A stretch of DNA of 64,000 nucleotides from Bacillus sp. HNG (GCF_003400205.1 NZ_QUQV01000014.1:1-64000), one strand, 5' to 3'; numbered from the stretch's first letter, positions 53,089 to 62,548 are shown. The notes: generated from the sequence alone by a model not told the origin. Numbers and translations are program-made.

Positions 53089-53326
53089 ATTTCTCGGTCC
53101 CTTCTAACTTCCTATGACCTTATCATACAAAGTAAAAGTCATATGACCAAAGTGAAGCCAGTCACAAAATTACAAGTGAATGAAATTATGGCGGAATGAC
53201 CCCTACTTACTTTGTCAAATTGATTTGCATAAATGACATTTTTCATTTTATAGACTACTAGAAATCCCCAATTTCTTGTAATATAGGTAGAGATAGGAAA
53301 AAAGTCTTGGAGATTGAGGTGTGGAT

Positions 53327-54520
53327 ATGAAAAAAACAGACCCTGATTGGATCTGGATTGACTGGTTTATTTTTTTCCTAAGGCTTTGCTGGTATTTATC
53401 CGGCATGCTCTATTTCTATATTCATATTGAAACTCTTGGTGATTTACCATATTTATTATTTGTTTGCATTTTAACTGTTTGTTATCTTGTACCACATCTG
53501 TTTTGGAGGCCTGGTTATAAAAATCCTATCTTATACCCAATCTCTGAGCTCGTCCTTACTGGAGGAGCATCCATCTATTTAAACATCTATTTACAGGTGA
53601 ATCTTGGAACCTCCGTGATTTTAATGTCCTTTTTAATGATTGGCTACCTAGCTACAAAGAAGACTGTTAAATGGACATTTCCATTATTTCTAATCATCTT
53701 TCCATTGCCACGTCTATGGTCACTGGACACTGTTTCTTATTTGCTACAATACTTTGATATCTTTATCTTCTTAGGCTTCGGCGCTTGCTTCAATTATGTC
53801 ATCCAATCACAACGTAGAACAGACCGAATCATTGAAGAAAATAATAAGCAATATAGGTTGATTCAAGAACAGAATAGAGTGTTACAGCAATATGCTGAGC
53901 AAATTGAAAAAGTCACTCTGCTAAAGGAACGGAATCGGCTTGCAAAAGAGCTTCACGACACCATCGGTCATCATTTTACCTCTGTCACAGTAGGCCTTGA
54001 TGCTGTTTCTTACTTACTAGAAACGGATATTGAGAAAGCAAAACAAAGGATTGAATTATTAGCTAACGTTTCACGTAGTGGTTTACAGGATATAAGGAAG
54101 CATATCCATGAAATCGCTCCCTCTGAAAGTGAAGAGAAATTATCTATTTTATTAGAGCAAATCGCTACCAATTTCAAGGAGAATACTGATACAGATGTTC
54201 AGTTCCATAAGCATGGAACCGAATATCCAGTTACACCTTCAATTAAACTTGTATTTATACGCAGTTTACAAGAAGCCCTTACAAACGCAAAAAGACATGG
54301 TGATGCAACAAAAGTTGTTATTCATTTTCTTATTTCACATTCCGCCGTTACTCTATCTGTTGAAAACAACGGTACTCCAATTGAGACACTAAATCCCGGA
54401 TTTGGATTAACAGCAATGAAGGAACGGATTGAAGAATTACATGGAGACCTTGCGATAACAAATGGAAAATATCGTGGAGTTAAGTTAACAATTACAGTAC
54501 CTATAAAGGAGATAGTCTAA
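53327..54520 (+). CDS. NarL-system sensor histidine kinase (HisKA_3)
   Basis: Product of 397 residues. Five or six membrane helices in the first 160 residues with little outside loop, a coiled linker, then HisKA_3 with KERNRLAKELHDTIGHHFTS (phosphorylated His) and HATPase with GFGLTAMKERIEEL. ATG 53327 is preferred over GTG 53321 because GAGGTG lies 5 bases before it. The compact membrane sensor resembles LiaS/DesK-type envelope sensors. The stop codon abuts the regulator start codon. Confidence 0.9.
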   Translation: MKKTDPDWIWIDWFIFFLRLCWYLSGMLYFYIHIETLGDLPYLLFVCILTVCYLVPHLFWRPGYKNPILYPISELVLTGGASIYLNIYLQVNLGTSVILMSFLMIGYLATKKTVKWTFPLFLIIFPLPRLWSLDTVSYLLQYFDIFIFLGFGACFNYVIQSQRRTDRIIEENNKQYRLIQEQNRVLQQYAEQIEKVTLLKERNRLAKELHDTIGHHFTSVTVGLDAVSYLLETDIEKAKQRIELLANVSRSGLQDIRKHIHEIAPSESEEKLSILLEQIATNFKENTDTDVQFHKHGTEYPVTPSIKLVFIRSLQEALTNAKRHGDATKVVIHFLISHSAVTLSVENNGTPIETLNPGFGLTAMKERIEELHGDLAITNGKYRGVKLTITVPIKEIV

Positions 54521-55171
54521 ATGAGTATTATTAAACTCTTACTTGTGGATGACCAGGAGCTTATTCGTGAAAGCCTATCAATTGTTTTGAGTATGGATAA
54601 TGAAATTGAAATTGTTGGATTAGCAAAAAATGGTATTGAGGCTATTGAACTTTGTGAACAGCACAAACCTACAATCATTCTCATGGATATTAATATGCCT
54701 GAAATGAATGGAATTTCTGCAACCAAAATAATTAAGCAGCGTTGGCCGGATATAAAAATTATCATCTTAACCACCTTCCAAGAGGTGAATCATGTTATTG
54801 ATGCATTAAAGATAGGTGCAGAAGGCTATTTGCTAAAAGCGATACATCCAAAGGATTTGCTTTCTGGTATAAAACTGATACATAAGGGCGGTACACTGCT
54901 TCCACAAGATTTAGCAAGACTTCTCGTCCAACAAATTAACAGAAACGAAGGCTCTAGCACACAAGAGAATATTACAAGATACAATTTAACAGAGCGTGAA
55001 GAAGAGGTGCTTGAATGCCTTGCTTTGGGACTTAGTAATAAACAGATCGCGCAAAAGTTATTTTTATCAGAAGGTACCGTTAAAAATTACATTTCTAATA
55101 TTTACCACAAACTAGACGTAAAGGACAGGTTCCAGGCGGCATTAAAAGCACAGCAGGAAAAGTTAATATAA
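54521..55171 (+). CDS. NarL/FixJ family response regulator
   Basis: Product of 216 residues. Receiver LLLVDDQELIRESL with acceptor Asp in IILMDINMPEMNG and Lys in YLLKAIHPKD; LuxR-type helix-turn-helix LTEREEEVLECLALGLSNKQ at about residue 150. Starts directly at the end of the kinase gene. Probably regulates the divergent HAAS/DUF4097 operon. Confidence 0.93.
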   Translation: MSIIKLLLVDDQELIRESLSIVLSMDNEIEIVGLAKNGIEAIELCEQHKPTIILMDINMPEMNGISATKIIKQRWPDIKIIILTTFQEVNHVIDALKIGAEGYLLKAIHPKDLLSGIKLIHKGGTLLPQDLARLLVQQINRNEGSSTQENITRYNLTEREEEVLECLALGLSNKQIAQKLFLSEGTVKNYISNIYHKLDVKDRFQAALKAQQEKLI

Positions 55172-55185
55172 ATCGTTTTTGAATT

Positions 55186-55219
55186 AAAACAAACCATCCT
55201 GATTGGGATGGTTTGTTCG
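55186..55219. terminator. Bidirectional terminator after the response regulator
   Basis: AACAAACCATCC / GGATGGTTTGTT (55188-55199 and 55205-55216), between convergent genes. Confidence 0.88.
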
Positions 55220-55225
55220 ATTTAA

Positions 55226-56419
55226 TTATGATTTTCTACTATTTTTAGTAGTTGGGGATTTTCGCGTTTTAGGTAACACTTTTTTTTCCTCACGAGCGTC
55301 TACTATATCACCTTTGTAAAAATCCTTTTTACTAAATGTGATCCCCAGGTCATGCCCCATTTTTTTGAGGAAACTTTCCTCACGTGAATTGACGATGGAG
55401 ATGACTACACCTTTTTTCCCCATCCGCCCTGTTCGGCCTGAGCGGTGAACATATTGTTCTGTTGTTTTTGGAAAGTCAAAATGAATCACATAGGTGACAT
55501 CCTGAATATCTAGACCCCTTGCCGCTACATCTGTTGTTAGCAACAACGGAATTTTTCCAGCACGGAAGTTTTTCATCGATTGCTGTCTTTCCTGCTTCTT
55601 TGCTTCCCCAGCAAGTACCGCAACATCAATATGGTTATAGGTTAACTTAGCTTCAATTTCTTCTACTTTATCGAGACTTTTTATAAAAGCAATAGCCTTA
55701 TCTGGCTCGGTATACATAATTTTGCGAAGCACATCGATTTTGTCCCGTTGTTCACATAGGAAATAGATATGTGATGTGTTTTCCTGGTTGAGAGTTTGTT
55801 GTACCCGAATGATCTCCGCATTGTTCATCAAGGAATTCGCAATCTTTTCTGTTTGATCAGAGATTGTCGCTGAGAAGAAAAGGATTTGGCGATCCCTTAA
55901 TGTTGATTTGATAATGCTTTGCACATTGGATAGATGTTCATTTGAAACGAGCTGATCCGCTTCGTCGACAATGACGGTCGTAACCTCGTGCATCTTCATT
56001 TTTTTCATTTTGATAAGTTCGATGATTCGGCCTGTTGTTCCAATGACGATTTGCGGACGTTCTTTCAGCTTTTCGACCTGTTTTTTAACATTTGCACCGC
56101 CAATAAAGGACGCGCTTACGATGTTTGTGCCTTTCGTCCATTTTCGGACTTCCTCCAGGATTTGCATGACGAGCTCACGGGAAGGAGCAAGGATTACAAT
56201 CTGGATGCCGCTCTTTGCTTCGTCGAGCTTCTGAATAGCAGGAAGTAAATACGAAAGAGTTTTCCCTGTTCCTGTCGGGGATTCACAAATAACGTCCTTC
56301 CCTTCAAGGATCGCGGGAATCGCTGTTTCCTGTATCGCTGTTGGAGCTTCAAAGCCTGACTCCTGCCAGACTTCCTGTATAAAAGGTTTCATTTCTTCTA
56401 ATTGAGACCATTTTGACAT
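55226..56419 (-). CDS. DEAD-box RNA helicase, YfmL-like
   Basis: Product of 397 residues. All helicase motifs are visible: Q motif with TAIQETAIPAI, motif I SPTGTGKT, motif II VDEADQL, motif III SATIS, and motif VI HRSGRTGRMG. The short basic C-terminus (KTRKSPTTKNSRKS) and overall length fit YfmL, a B. subtilis helicase linked to ribosome assembly. The assignment within DEAD-box paralogues is moderate. Confidence 0.93.
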   Translation of the reverse strand: MSKWSQLEEMKPFIQEVWQESGFEAPTAIQETAIPAILEGKDVICESPTGTGKTLSYLLPAIQKLDEAKSGIQIVILAPSRELVMQILEEVRKWTKGTNIVSASFIGGANVKKQVEKLKERPQIVIGTTGRIIELIKMKKMKMHEVTTVIVDEADQLVSNEHLSNVQSIIKSTLRDRQILFFSATISDQTEKIANSLMNNAEIIRVQQTLNQENTSHIYFLCEQRDKIDVLRKIMYTEPDKAIAFIKSLDKVEEIEAKLTYNHIDVAVLAGEAKKQERQQSMKNFRAGKIPLLLTTDVAARGLDIQDVTYVIHFDFPKTTEQYVHRSGRTGRMGKKGVVISIVNSREESFLKKMGHDLGITFSKKDFYKGDIVDAREEKKVLPKTRKSPTTKNSRKS

Positions 56420-56691
56420 TGTTATGTACCTTCCTTATACGTACTTGTATGTTTAGACTATTGTATATTCTAACTATCTTTTGGCTTAAGTGCAAAAAAT
56501 AGTTTGATCGAGGGGATTTTTTGGTTTATTGGGGTTAGTTTTTGTGCTGGGAATGGATGACTTCTATGATGCATCTGTTTGGAGTACCACCAACTTCCTA
56601 ATAACTGGTATCTGGGGGACTCCTAAAGTAAATGGTACACCTCCAACTGGAGTTCAATACCCTTTTAAAGCCAATTCACGTTTTCCTTACA

Positions 56692-56727
56692 CAAAAAATA
56701 TGCCCCTCACCTAGAATGAGGGACATT
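56692..56727 (-). terminator. Terminator of the bactofilin/YhbD operon
   Basis: GTCCCTCA / TGAGGGGC on the minus strand (56724-56717 and 56709-56702), then ATATTTTTTG. The 56420-56744 stretch otherwise shows no convincing gene; a 61-codon plus-strand frame at 56529 has no ribosome binding site. Confidence 0.75.
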
Positions 56728-56744
56728 AACAAAACATTGTTCTA

Positions 56745-57470
56745 TTAGATCTGTTTTGCTTCAATTACTTTTGCAGATGGGTCCTGCGAGAATGTACCTT
56801 TGTATTCAACTACGTCAATATGACAGTTTGGTCCAATGGTGACGTTATCTCCTCGAACCATTTTGGCATTTGTATATTCAATTTCAATTTCATCTGCCTC
56901 GATTATTTCCGTTGTTAGCGAAACTGGATAGACCGCTTTAAAAAGATTATTAAGGAAACCAAAAATTCCTTTTTGAACTTTAATGGTTCGACCACCAATT
57001 TCTTTTGCACGACATTCACCGGCAATGGAGATATCGATTACGTCCGCGTTTAATAATCCTCCGATTACAAAACCGCCTGTGCCTTTGAACTCCTCAGCCT
57101 CACAATCTTCTGCAATCGTGGCTTTACCACGTATTTTTATTTCTTCCGCTTTTAAGCTTCTGCCGATTTTTCCGTTACCTGATATCTTCATATTATTAAT
57201 TTTTGCATCACCTTGAATTTCACCAGCACCTTCAATGGTAAATTGCTCAAATTCGATAGACCCTTCAATGTTTCCGTTGCCGCTTATTTTTCCTTCATTT
57301 CCTTTGACATTCCCGATAACGGTGCCAGTTCCATTTATCGTAAAGTCATTACATTCAATGTCCCCTTGCACATTCCCTTTACCGTTAATCAATACTTTAT
57401 TAAAGCTGCCACCACCGGAGGACCCCGTTCCGTTAATAATTAAGTTTCCTTGGTTCTCAAAATTCACCAT
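56745..57470 (-). CDS. Polymer-forming cytoskeletal (bactofilin-like) protein
   Basis: Product of 241 residues, a right-handed beta-helix of short Gly/Asn/Ile turns (LIINGTGSSGGG, VLINGKGNVQGDIEC, FTINGTGTVIGNVKG) running for about 150 residues and again near the C-terminus (GDNVTIGPNCHIDVVEY). Bactofilins polymerise on or near the membrane. It matches B. subtilis YhbE/YhbF, which follow yhbD; only one copy is present here. ATG 57470 lies 16 bases past yhbD. Confidence 0.87.
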   Translation of the reverse strand: MVNFENQGNLIINGTGSSGGGSFNKVLINGKGNVQGDIECNDFTINGTGTVIGNVKGNEGKISGNGNIEGSIEFEQFTIEGAGEIQGDAKINNMKISGNGKIGRSLKAEEIKIRGKATIAEDCEAEEFKGTGGFVIGGLLNADVIDISIAGECRAKEIGGRTIKVQKGIFGFLNNLFKAVYPVSLTTEIIEADEIEIEYTNAKMVRGDNVTIGPNCHIDVVEYKGTFSQDPSAKVIEAKQI

Positions 57471-57486
57471 ATTTTAAGCCTCCCAA

Positions 57487-58113
57487 TTAGATTAATTTCG
57501 TTCTCAATTCTTCCATTTCATTTGTAAAAGCGATTTTGACGATTAGTTTAGTTCCTTGGTCCATTACAAAATCTGTTGTACTTTGCACGATAAAACAGGT
57601 TGAAACTCCTAGCTTTCGGACGATCACCAGTTCACCGTAGCTTTGTTTTTCTTTTGAAAAATAATCGTTTGAAACTTGGATTACCATTTTAGCCTCTTCA
57701 AGGCTGATATCTCCTGATTGCAGCAACTTTTCGACCAGATAGACCGTTAAGATTCCTTCAAAATGAAACTTTTCTGGACTATCTTTGAGCTGGTCTAGGT
57801 AGAGATTGATCGTCGTTTCTGAGGCAAGACCACGTTTCACCAGTTCCATTTTACTAAGGTTCAATTCACCTACATTGGGTGAGAACATTTCCGCCATTTC
57901 ATCAAGGGATAGATTTTCCTTCATCTTTTGAATCCGATCAATTCGCTCTAAGATCCTTTCTTTTGGAAAAAAGGTCTCCTGCCCAGTAAAAGTTGATTTT
58001 CGAATAAACCACTCCTCCGGAATCAAGTCTTTTCGCTTCCATCTGTAAAGCTGCCCATAAGAAATGCCTGTTACTTCAAGTAACTCTTTTTTCGATAATA
58101 ACTCTTCACTCAT
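57487..58113 (-). CDS. yhbD: YhbD-like DUF4004 protein with MerR-type N-terminus
   Basis: Product of 208 residues. The N-terminus SKKELLEVTGISYGQLYRWK then RKDLIPEEWF reads as a MerR-like winged helix, followed by a helical region. In B. subtilis yhbD heads the yhbDEF operon with bactofilin-like genes. ATG 58113 is chosen because AAAGGAG precedes it; the frame is open to 58173. It may regulate or interact with the bactofilin; unproven. Confidence 0.85.
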   Translation of the reverse strand: MSEELLSKKELLEVTGISYGQLYRWKRKDLIPEEWFIRKSTFTGQETFFPKERILERIDRIQKMKENLSLDEMAEMFSPNVGELNLSKMELVKRGLASETTINLYLDQLKDSPEKFHFEGILTVYLVEKLLQSGDISLEEAKMVIQVSNDYFSKEKQSYGELVIVRKLGVSTCFIVQSTTDFVMDQGTKLIVKIAFTNEMEELRTKLI

Positions 58114-58231
58114 TTCTAACCGGCTCCTTTCTATAAAAATAATGTAACATAACACTGTTACGTTACACAACATAATTTTACATTAATTTGTAAAAAAATA
58201 TTGAGACGAGGAACCTGCCCCTCTGTCCCAC

Positions 58232-58267
58232 AAAAAAAGCTGATTCGCATATTATTGCGAATCAGCC
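58232..58267 (-). terminator. Terminator of the kdg/kdu operon
   Basis: Perfect 11 bp stem GCTGATTCGCA / TGCGAATCAGC (58266-58256 and 58249-58239 on the minus strand), then seven T. Confidence 0.9.
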
Positions 58268-58279
58268 ATTTTAAAGGAT

Positions 58280-59062
58280 TTATCTTGCCAACCAACCGCC
58301 GTCAACAGCGAGTGTGTGGCCATTTACGTAATCGGAAGCGTGGCTTGCTAGGAATACAACTGCCCCCATCAGGTCGGCTGGGGTTGCCCAGCGTGCTGCA
58401 GGGATACGTGATAGAATTTCGGCATTGCGTTTTTCATCGGCACGGATTTGTGCAGTGTTATTTGTAGCAACATATCCTGGTGCGATTGCATTTGTTTGAA
58501 TCCCGTATTCAGCAAGTTCATTGGCAAATGACTTGGTAAGTCCGTGTACCGCATGCTTACTTGCTGTATATGGAGGAACAAATTTTCCGCCTTGGTAGGA
58601 AAGCATGGACGCAACATTTATGATTTTTCCGCTCTTTTGCTCTACCATTACTTTTGCAGCCTCTTGACTTAAAATATACAGTGAATTTAAATTAAGATCG
58701 ATAACCGCATCCCAATCCTCTTCCTTGTACTCTAGGATTGGAGAACGACGGATCGTTCCTGCGTTGTTGACCAAAATATCCACTGTTCCATATGCTTTTA
58801 CACATGCAGCTACTACTTCTTTAGCATTTTCACGTTTGGATAAATCCGTTTGGAAAAATTCAACACGGCGACCTTCTTTTTCAATCAATTCTCTTGTTTC
58901 GTCCCAGCTAGTTCCGTGTGTCGTGATGAACAGGTCTGCTCCAGCTTTTGCTAATGCTACCGCAAAGCCTTGACCTAGTCCAGTTGCTCCGCCAGTTACA
59001 ATGGCAACTTTTCCTTTTAATGAGAAAAAGTCTAATGAGAAATCAGACAATTGTGTTGTCAT
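58280..59062 (-). CDS. kduD: 2-dehydro-3-deoxy-D-gluconate 5-dehydrogenase KduD
   Basis: Product of 260 residues, a classical SDR. NAD-binding TGGATGLGQG, the NNAG motif and the Tyr/Lys pair in YTASKHAVHGL with upstream Ser are present, ending VDGGWLAR. It interconverts 2,5-diketo-3-deoxygluconate and 2-keto-3-deoxygluconate. ATG 59062 is chosen because GGAGGAG precedes it by 7 bases. It follows kduI by 20 bases, last gene of the kdgA-kdgK-kduI-kduD operon. Confidence 0.94.
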   Translation of the reverse strand: MTTQLSDFSLDFFSLKGKVAIVTGGATGLGQGFAVALAKAGADLFITTHGTSWDETRELIEKEGRRVEFFQTDLSKRENAKEVVAACVKAYGTVDILVNNAGTIRRSPILEYKEEDWDAVIDLNLNSLYILSQEAAKVMVEQKSGKIINVASMLSYQGGKFVPPYTASKHAVHGLTKSFANELAEYGIQTNAIAPGYVATNNTAQIRADEKRNAEILSRIPAARWATPADLMGAVVFLASHASDYVNGHTLAVDGGWLAR

Positions 59063-59082
59063 TTCGATCTCCTCCAAGTCTC

Positions 59083-59925
59083 TTATCGTAAATCTTCCAT
59101 TGCTACAACATCCATGTCCGTGTACGTGATGTTTTCTCCACACATACCCCAGATGAATGTATAGTTGCTTGTTGCAGTACCAGTATGGATTGACCAGCTT
59201 GGGGAAATCGCACACTGTTCATTTTTCATGACGAGATGTCTTGTTTCATCAGGTTGACCCATGAAGTGGAATACACGAGTTTCTGGCTTCATATCAAAGT
59301 ATAAGTAAACTTCCATTCTGCGTTCGTGTGTGTGACACGGCATTGTGTTCCAAACGCTTCCAGGAGAAAGCATCGTTAGCCCCATTTGTAGCTGACAGCT
59401 TTCGCATACATTTGGATGTACATATTGATAGATTTTGCGCTCGTTAAGTGTTCCTGGTTCTCCTGCTTCTAATGGTTTAATTTCGTTAATATCAATCTTT
59501 ACAGTTGGATACTTGTGGTGTGCTGGTGCGGAATTGATATAGAATTTTGCAGGATTGTTCGGATCCTTTGAACGGAATAATACTTCCTTCGTTCCTTTAC
59601 CTACATAAAGCCCATCTTGACGAGCCATGTTGTACTCTTCCCCATCAAGTACAACCAACCCTTCGCCACCGATGTTAATAATGCCTAGTTCGCGGCGCTC
59701 TAGGAAGTATTCAACACCTAATTCTTTATCGAGTGTGATAGTTAATTCTTTGTCTGTTGGTGTAACTCCACCAAAGATCATGCGGTCATTATGTGTGTAT
59801 GTTAAATGTACCTGGCCAGGTTCAAAAATCTTTTCCACAAGAAATTGTTTTCTTAATTCATCCGTATTGAATCGTTTAATTTCCTCCGGATGATTTGCAT
59901 AGCGTGTTTCCATTTTTGTTTCCAT
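59083..59925 (-). CDS. kduI: 5-dehydro-4-deoxy-D-glucuronate isomerase KduI
   Basis: Product of 280 residues. It isomerises 5-keto-4-deoxyuronate from unsaturated oligouronide breakdown to 2,5-diketo-3-deoxygluconate. Cupin-type zinc ligands lie in MPCHTHERRMEVYLYFD, and YANHPEEIKRFNTDELRK marks the N-terminus. The first ATG (59925) has AGGAGG 8 bases upstream. Its presence shows that pectin- or glycosaminoglycan-derived unsaturated uronates feed this pathway. Confidence 0.95.
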   Translation of the reverse strand: METKMETRYANHPEEIKRFNTDELRKQFLVEKIFEPGQVHLTYTHNDRMIFGGVTPTDKELTITLDKELGVEYFLERRELGIINIGGEGLVVLDGEEYNMARQDGLYVGKGTKEVLFRSKDPNNPAKFYINSAPAHHKYPTVKIDINEIKPLEAGEPGTLNERKIYQYVHPNVCESCQLQMGLTMLSPGSVWNTMPCHTHERRMEVYLYFDMKPETRVFHFMGQPDETRHLVMKNEQCAISPSWSIHTGTATSNYTFIWGMCGENITYTDMDVVAMEDLR

Positions 59926-59958
59926 GTTATATTCCTCCTAAAAGTCACATTTTTATAT

Positions 59959-60975
59959 TTAACGGACGATTTTACCTGAGGCATTTTCAGCAAATGCTCT
60001 GATATCCTCTTCCGAAAAGATATTGCTATCACCATGAACAGTATGTTTTAAAGCAGATGCTGCCGTACCAAAGGTGACGATTTGCTCGGGCTCAAATCCT
60101 TCTAGAATTCCAAAGAGAACTCCAGAAGCAAACGCATCTCCGCCCCCAACCCTATCTACAATCTGAGTAATGTCATGGACCCTTGATTGAAATAACCTCC
60201 CGCTAACAAATAAATTACCCTGCAATCTATTATGTGAAGCAGAAAACACTTCTCTAAACGTAGAATACAAGTATTTGATATTGGGATACATTTCCGTAAT
60301 CTTTTTATAGTAAAAAATAAGTTTTTGAGATTGGTCCAAAGTATCATCTGCTTCTTCAATTCCTAACAAGTTAAGCGCATCCAATTCTCCACATGAGCAA
60401 ATATCGACATATGGTAAAAATGGTTTGATTACTGATGAAGCCTCTTCTAGACTCCATAATTTTGCCCGGTAATTGAAATCAAAGCTGGTTGTGACACCTA
60501 GTTCTTTCGCAATCTTTAAACCTTGTAGAGTTAGTTCCTGTAAGTTTCGCGATAGTGCGGGCGTAATCCCTGATACATGAAACAGATCAGCGCCTTGTAA
60601 AATTTCAGCAAAATTGATTTCGTCCGTTGAAAGTTGTGCAAAGCTTGAGCCTTTTCGGTCATAAGTGACCTGTGCACTTCTTTCACCTACACCTGTTTCC
60701 AAGTAGTATGTACCGAGGCGCTCTCCGCCTTTTAAAAGGTAATCCGTATGGATGCCAAATGAATGTAAATGGCGTTCATATCCCTGACCGAGTGGACTGT
60801 TCGGTACTTTCCCAACAAAATAGACTTCATAGCCAAAACGTGAAAGGGATGCTCCCACATTTGCTTCAGCTCCGCCGTAATTGATTGTCAGCTGGTCTGT
60901 TTGAAAAAGGCGTTCACCTAGGTTCGTAGATAAGCGAAGTAAGGGCTCACCAAATACAACAATTTTTTTCATCAT
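59959..60975 (-). CDS. kdgK: 2-keto-3-deoxygluconate kinase
   Basis: Product of 338 residues, PfkB/ribokinase family. The N-terminal VVFGEPLLRLS and the C-terminal DRVGGGDAFASGVLFG (catalytic Asp and anion hole) are clear. It phosphorylates KDG to KDPG. Its ATG directly follows the stop codon of kdgA, with GAGGGGC as the ribosome binding site. Confidence 0.94.
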   Translation of the reverse strand: MMKKIVVFGEPLLRLSTNLGERLFQTDQLTINYGGAEANVGASLSRFGYEVYFVGKVPNSPLGQGYERHLHSFGIHTDYLLKGGERLGTYYLETGVGERSAQVTYDRKGSSFAQLSTDEINFAEILQGADLFHVSGITPALSRNLQELTLQGLKIAKELGVTTSFDFNYRAKLWSLEEASSVIKPFLPYVDICSCGELDALNLLGIEEADDTLDQSQKLIFYYKKITEMYPNIKYLYSTFREVFSASHNRLQGNLFVSGRLFQSRVHDITQIVDRVGGGDAFASGVLFGILEGFEPEQIVTFGTAASALKHTVHGDSNIFSEEDIRAFAENASGKIVR

Positions 60976-61620
60976 TTACGCCCCTCTTACTTCTTTAACT
61001 TTAGCGACATATTGGGCAGCGTATTCCGTTATTTTCGCGTAATCTCCTGTTTTTGCAGGGGCAACTAGATTCCCGCCAACACCTACGGCCACACATCCAT
61101 TTTTAATCCATTGATCAATGTTATCAAGGCTTACTCCACCCGTCGGCATGATATTCACCTGTGGGAGTGGTGCTTTAACCGCTTTCACAAAATCCGGCCC
61201 AAAAGCATTCCCCGGGAAGAGCTTGATAATATCTGCACCAGATTCAAGTGCACGTTTCATTTCCGTAATCGTCATGCACCCGGGCATGTAGGGAATTTGA
61301 TACAAGTTACATAGTTTAGCAGTTTCTTCATCAAAGCTTGGGCTCACGACAAATTGTGCTCCTGCTAATATCGCAATTCGTGCAGTTGTCGCATCAAGAA
61401 CAGTCCCTGCTCCAATTACAACTTCACTATTTTGGTAGATGGAAGCTAGCTCCTTAATCACCTCGTCAGCACCATCGACTGTAAAGGTCACCTCGATTCC
61501 ATTGATTCCACCCTCGACACAGCTTTCTGAGATTTTTACTGCTTCTTCTTTTGAATCTGCTCGGACAACCGCAACTACGCCGCAATCCGCAATTTTTGAG
61601 AGTATCTTTATTTTTTTCAT
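60976..61620 (-). CDS. kdgA: KDPG/KHG aldolase
   Basis: Product of 214 residues. It cleaves KDPG to pyruvate and glyceraldehyde 3-phosphate. Class I aldolase residues are visible: Arg in VVAVVRAD, Glu in NGIEVTFT and the Schiff-base Lys in GADIIKLFPGNAFGP. ATG 61620 is chosen because GGAGG lies 5 bases upstream; a TTG at 61632 overlaps that site. First gene of the operon, divergent from kdgR. Confidence 0.95.
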   Translation of the reverse strand: MKKIKILSKIADCGVVAVVRADSKEEAVKISESCVEGGINGIEVTFTVDGADEVIKELASIYQNSEVVIGAGTVLDATTARIAILAGAQFVVSPSFDEETAKLCNLYQIPYMPGCMTITEMKRALESGADIIKLFPGNAFGPDFVKAVKAPLPQVNIMPTGGVSLDNIDQWIKNGCVAVGVGGNLVAPAKTGDYAKITEYAAQYVAKVKEVRGA

Positions 61621-61645
61621 GGTTGCCTCCAAAATCTCTTGACTA

Positions 61646-61684
61646 TTTCCTATTTGGAAATTAACTTTATTATATGGAAACTTA
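61646..61684. promoter_or_regulatory. Candidate KdgR operator region
   Basis: TTTCCTATTTGGAAA (61646-61660) is an inverted repeat TTTCC / GGAAA, and TATTTGGAAATTAA recurs as TATATGGAAACTTA 20 bases later (61671). A TATAAT -10-like box for kdgA lies on the minus strand within it. The position between divergent kdgA and kdgR suits an IclR-family operator. Confidence 0.45.
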
Positions 61685-61761
61685 CAAGGCTATTATATAT
61701 AATCGTGTAAGGGATTTCAACAGCTAGATTAATAAATTTACGGAATATTTACGAAAAGAGA

Positions 61762-62532
61762 GTGACGACCTTGCAAGAAAAGAAGCAACCATATGGCACT
61801 GTCCTGATAAAAGCTGACAGTATCTTAAAATATCTGTCCTCGACAGATAAGCCACAAAGCCTTCAACAAATCGCGAAAGAAACCGAACTAACTAGTTCCA
61901 CAGCCTTAAAAATTTTAGATACTCTCCAATTAATTGGATATGTACAAAAAGATGAGGAAACGAAAAAATTCCGGCTTGGAAGGTCCATTATCAAATACGC
62001 AAACAAAGCTTTAAACCAAACCGAAATAAAAGATCTTGCACAGCCCTTTTTAGAAAAACTAAGAGAACAAACAACGGAAACGGTCCATATGGGCATCCTT
62101 GACCAATCGAGCATCATTTATATCACAAAATTAGAAAGCTTTAATCCAGTTTCCTTGTATTCACGTGTCGGTAAAGCTATCCCGCTCTATTGTTCTGCAA
62201 TGGGAAAATCAATCCTAGCCGACCAAACGGACGAACAAATCGAAGTGTATTTGAACAACCATACATTAGTAAAGAAAACAGAAAATACGATCACAACTAA
62301 AGAAGGGTTTATGAAGGAAATCCATGAAATTCGTAAAAACGGATATGCATTTGACAATGAAGAACACGAAGCGGATATATTCTGTGTAGGGGCAAGTATT
62401 ACAGTCAATGGCAAAAACTACGGGGCTTTTAGTGTCAGTGTACCTAAATATCGGATCACCGATGAATTTATTACACAAATCATTGAAAATGTTCTTGCGT
62501 GTAAAAGAGGGATTGAGAGTGAATTAGGATAG
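61762..62532 (+). CDS. kdgR: IclR family regulator KdgR
   Basis: Product of 256 residues. N-terminal winged helix with LQQIAKETELTSSTALKILD, then the IclR effector domain with ETVHMGILDQSSIIYITKL and CSAMGKSILA. Relatives respond to KDG and control uronate and pectin genes. Start is GTG 61762 or TTG 61771; neither has a strong ribosome binding site. B. subtilis KdgR is LacI-type, so the name is by role only. Confidence 0.88.
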   Translation: MTTLQEKKQPYGTVLIKADSILKYLSSTDKPQSLQQIAKETELTSSTALKILDTLQLIGYVQKDEETKKFRLGRSIIKYANKALNQTEIKDLAQPFLEKLREQTTETVHMGILDQSSIIYITKLESFNPVSLYSRVGKAIPLYCSAMGKSILADQTDEQIEVYLNNHTLVKKTENTITTKEGFMKEIHEIRKNGYAFDNEEHEADIFCVGASITVNGKNYGAFSVSVPKYRITDEFITQIIENVLACKRGIESELG

Positions 62533-62548
62533 AAGAATATTTATAAAT

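Noticed and set aside
56529-56714. 61-codon plus-strand open frame after the helicase gene
   Set aside because: No ribosome binding site, ends in the bactofilin terminator, and shows no family resemblance; possibly decayed coding sequence but not supportable.
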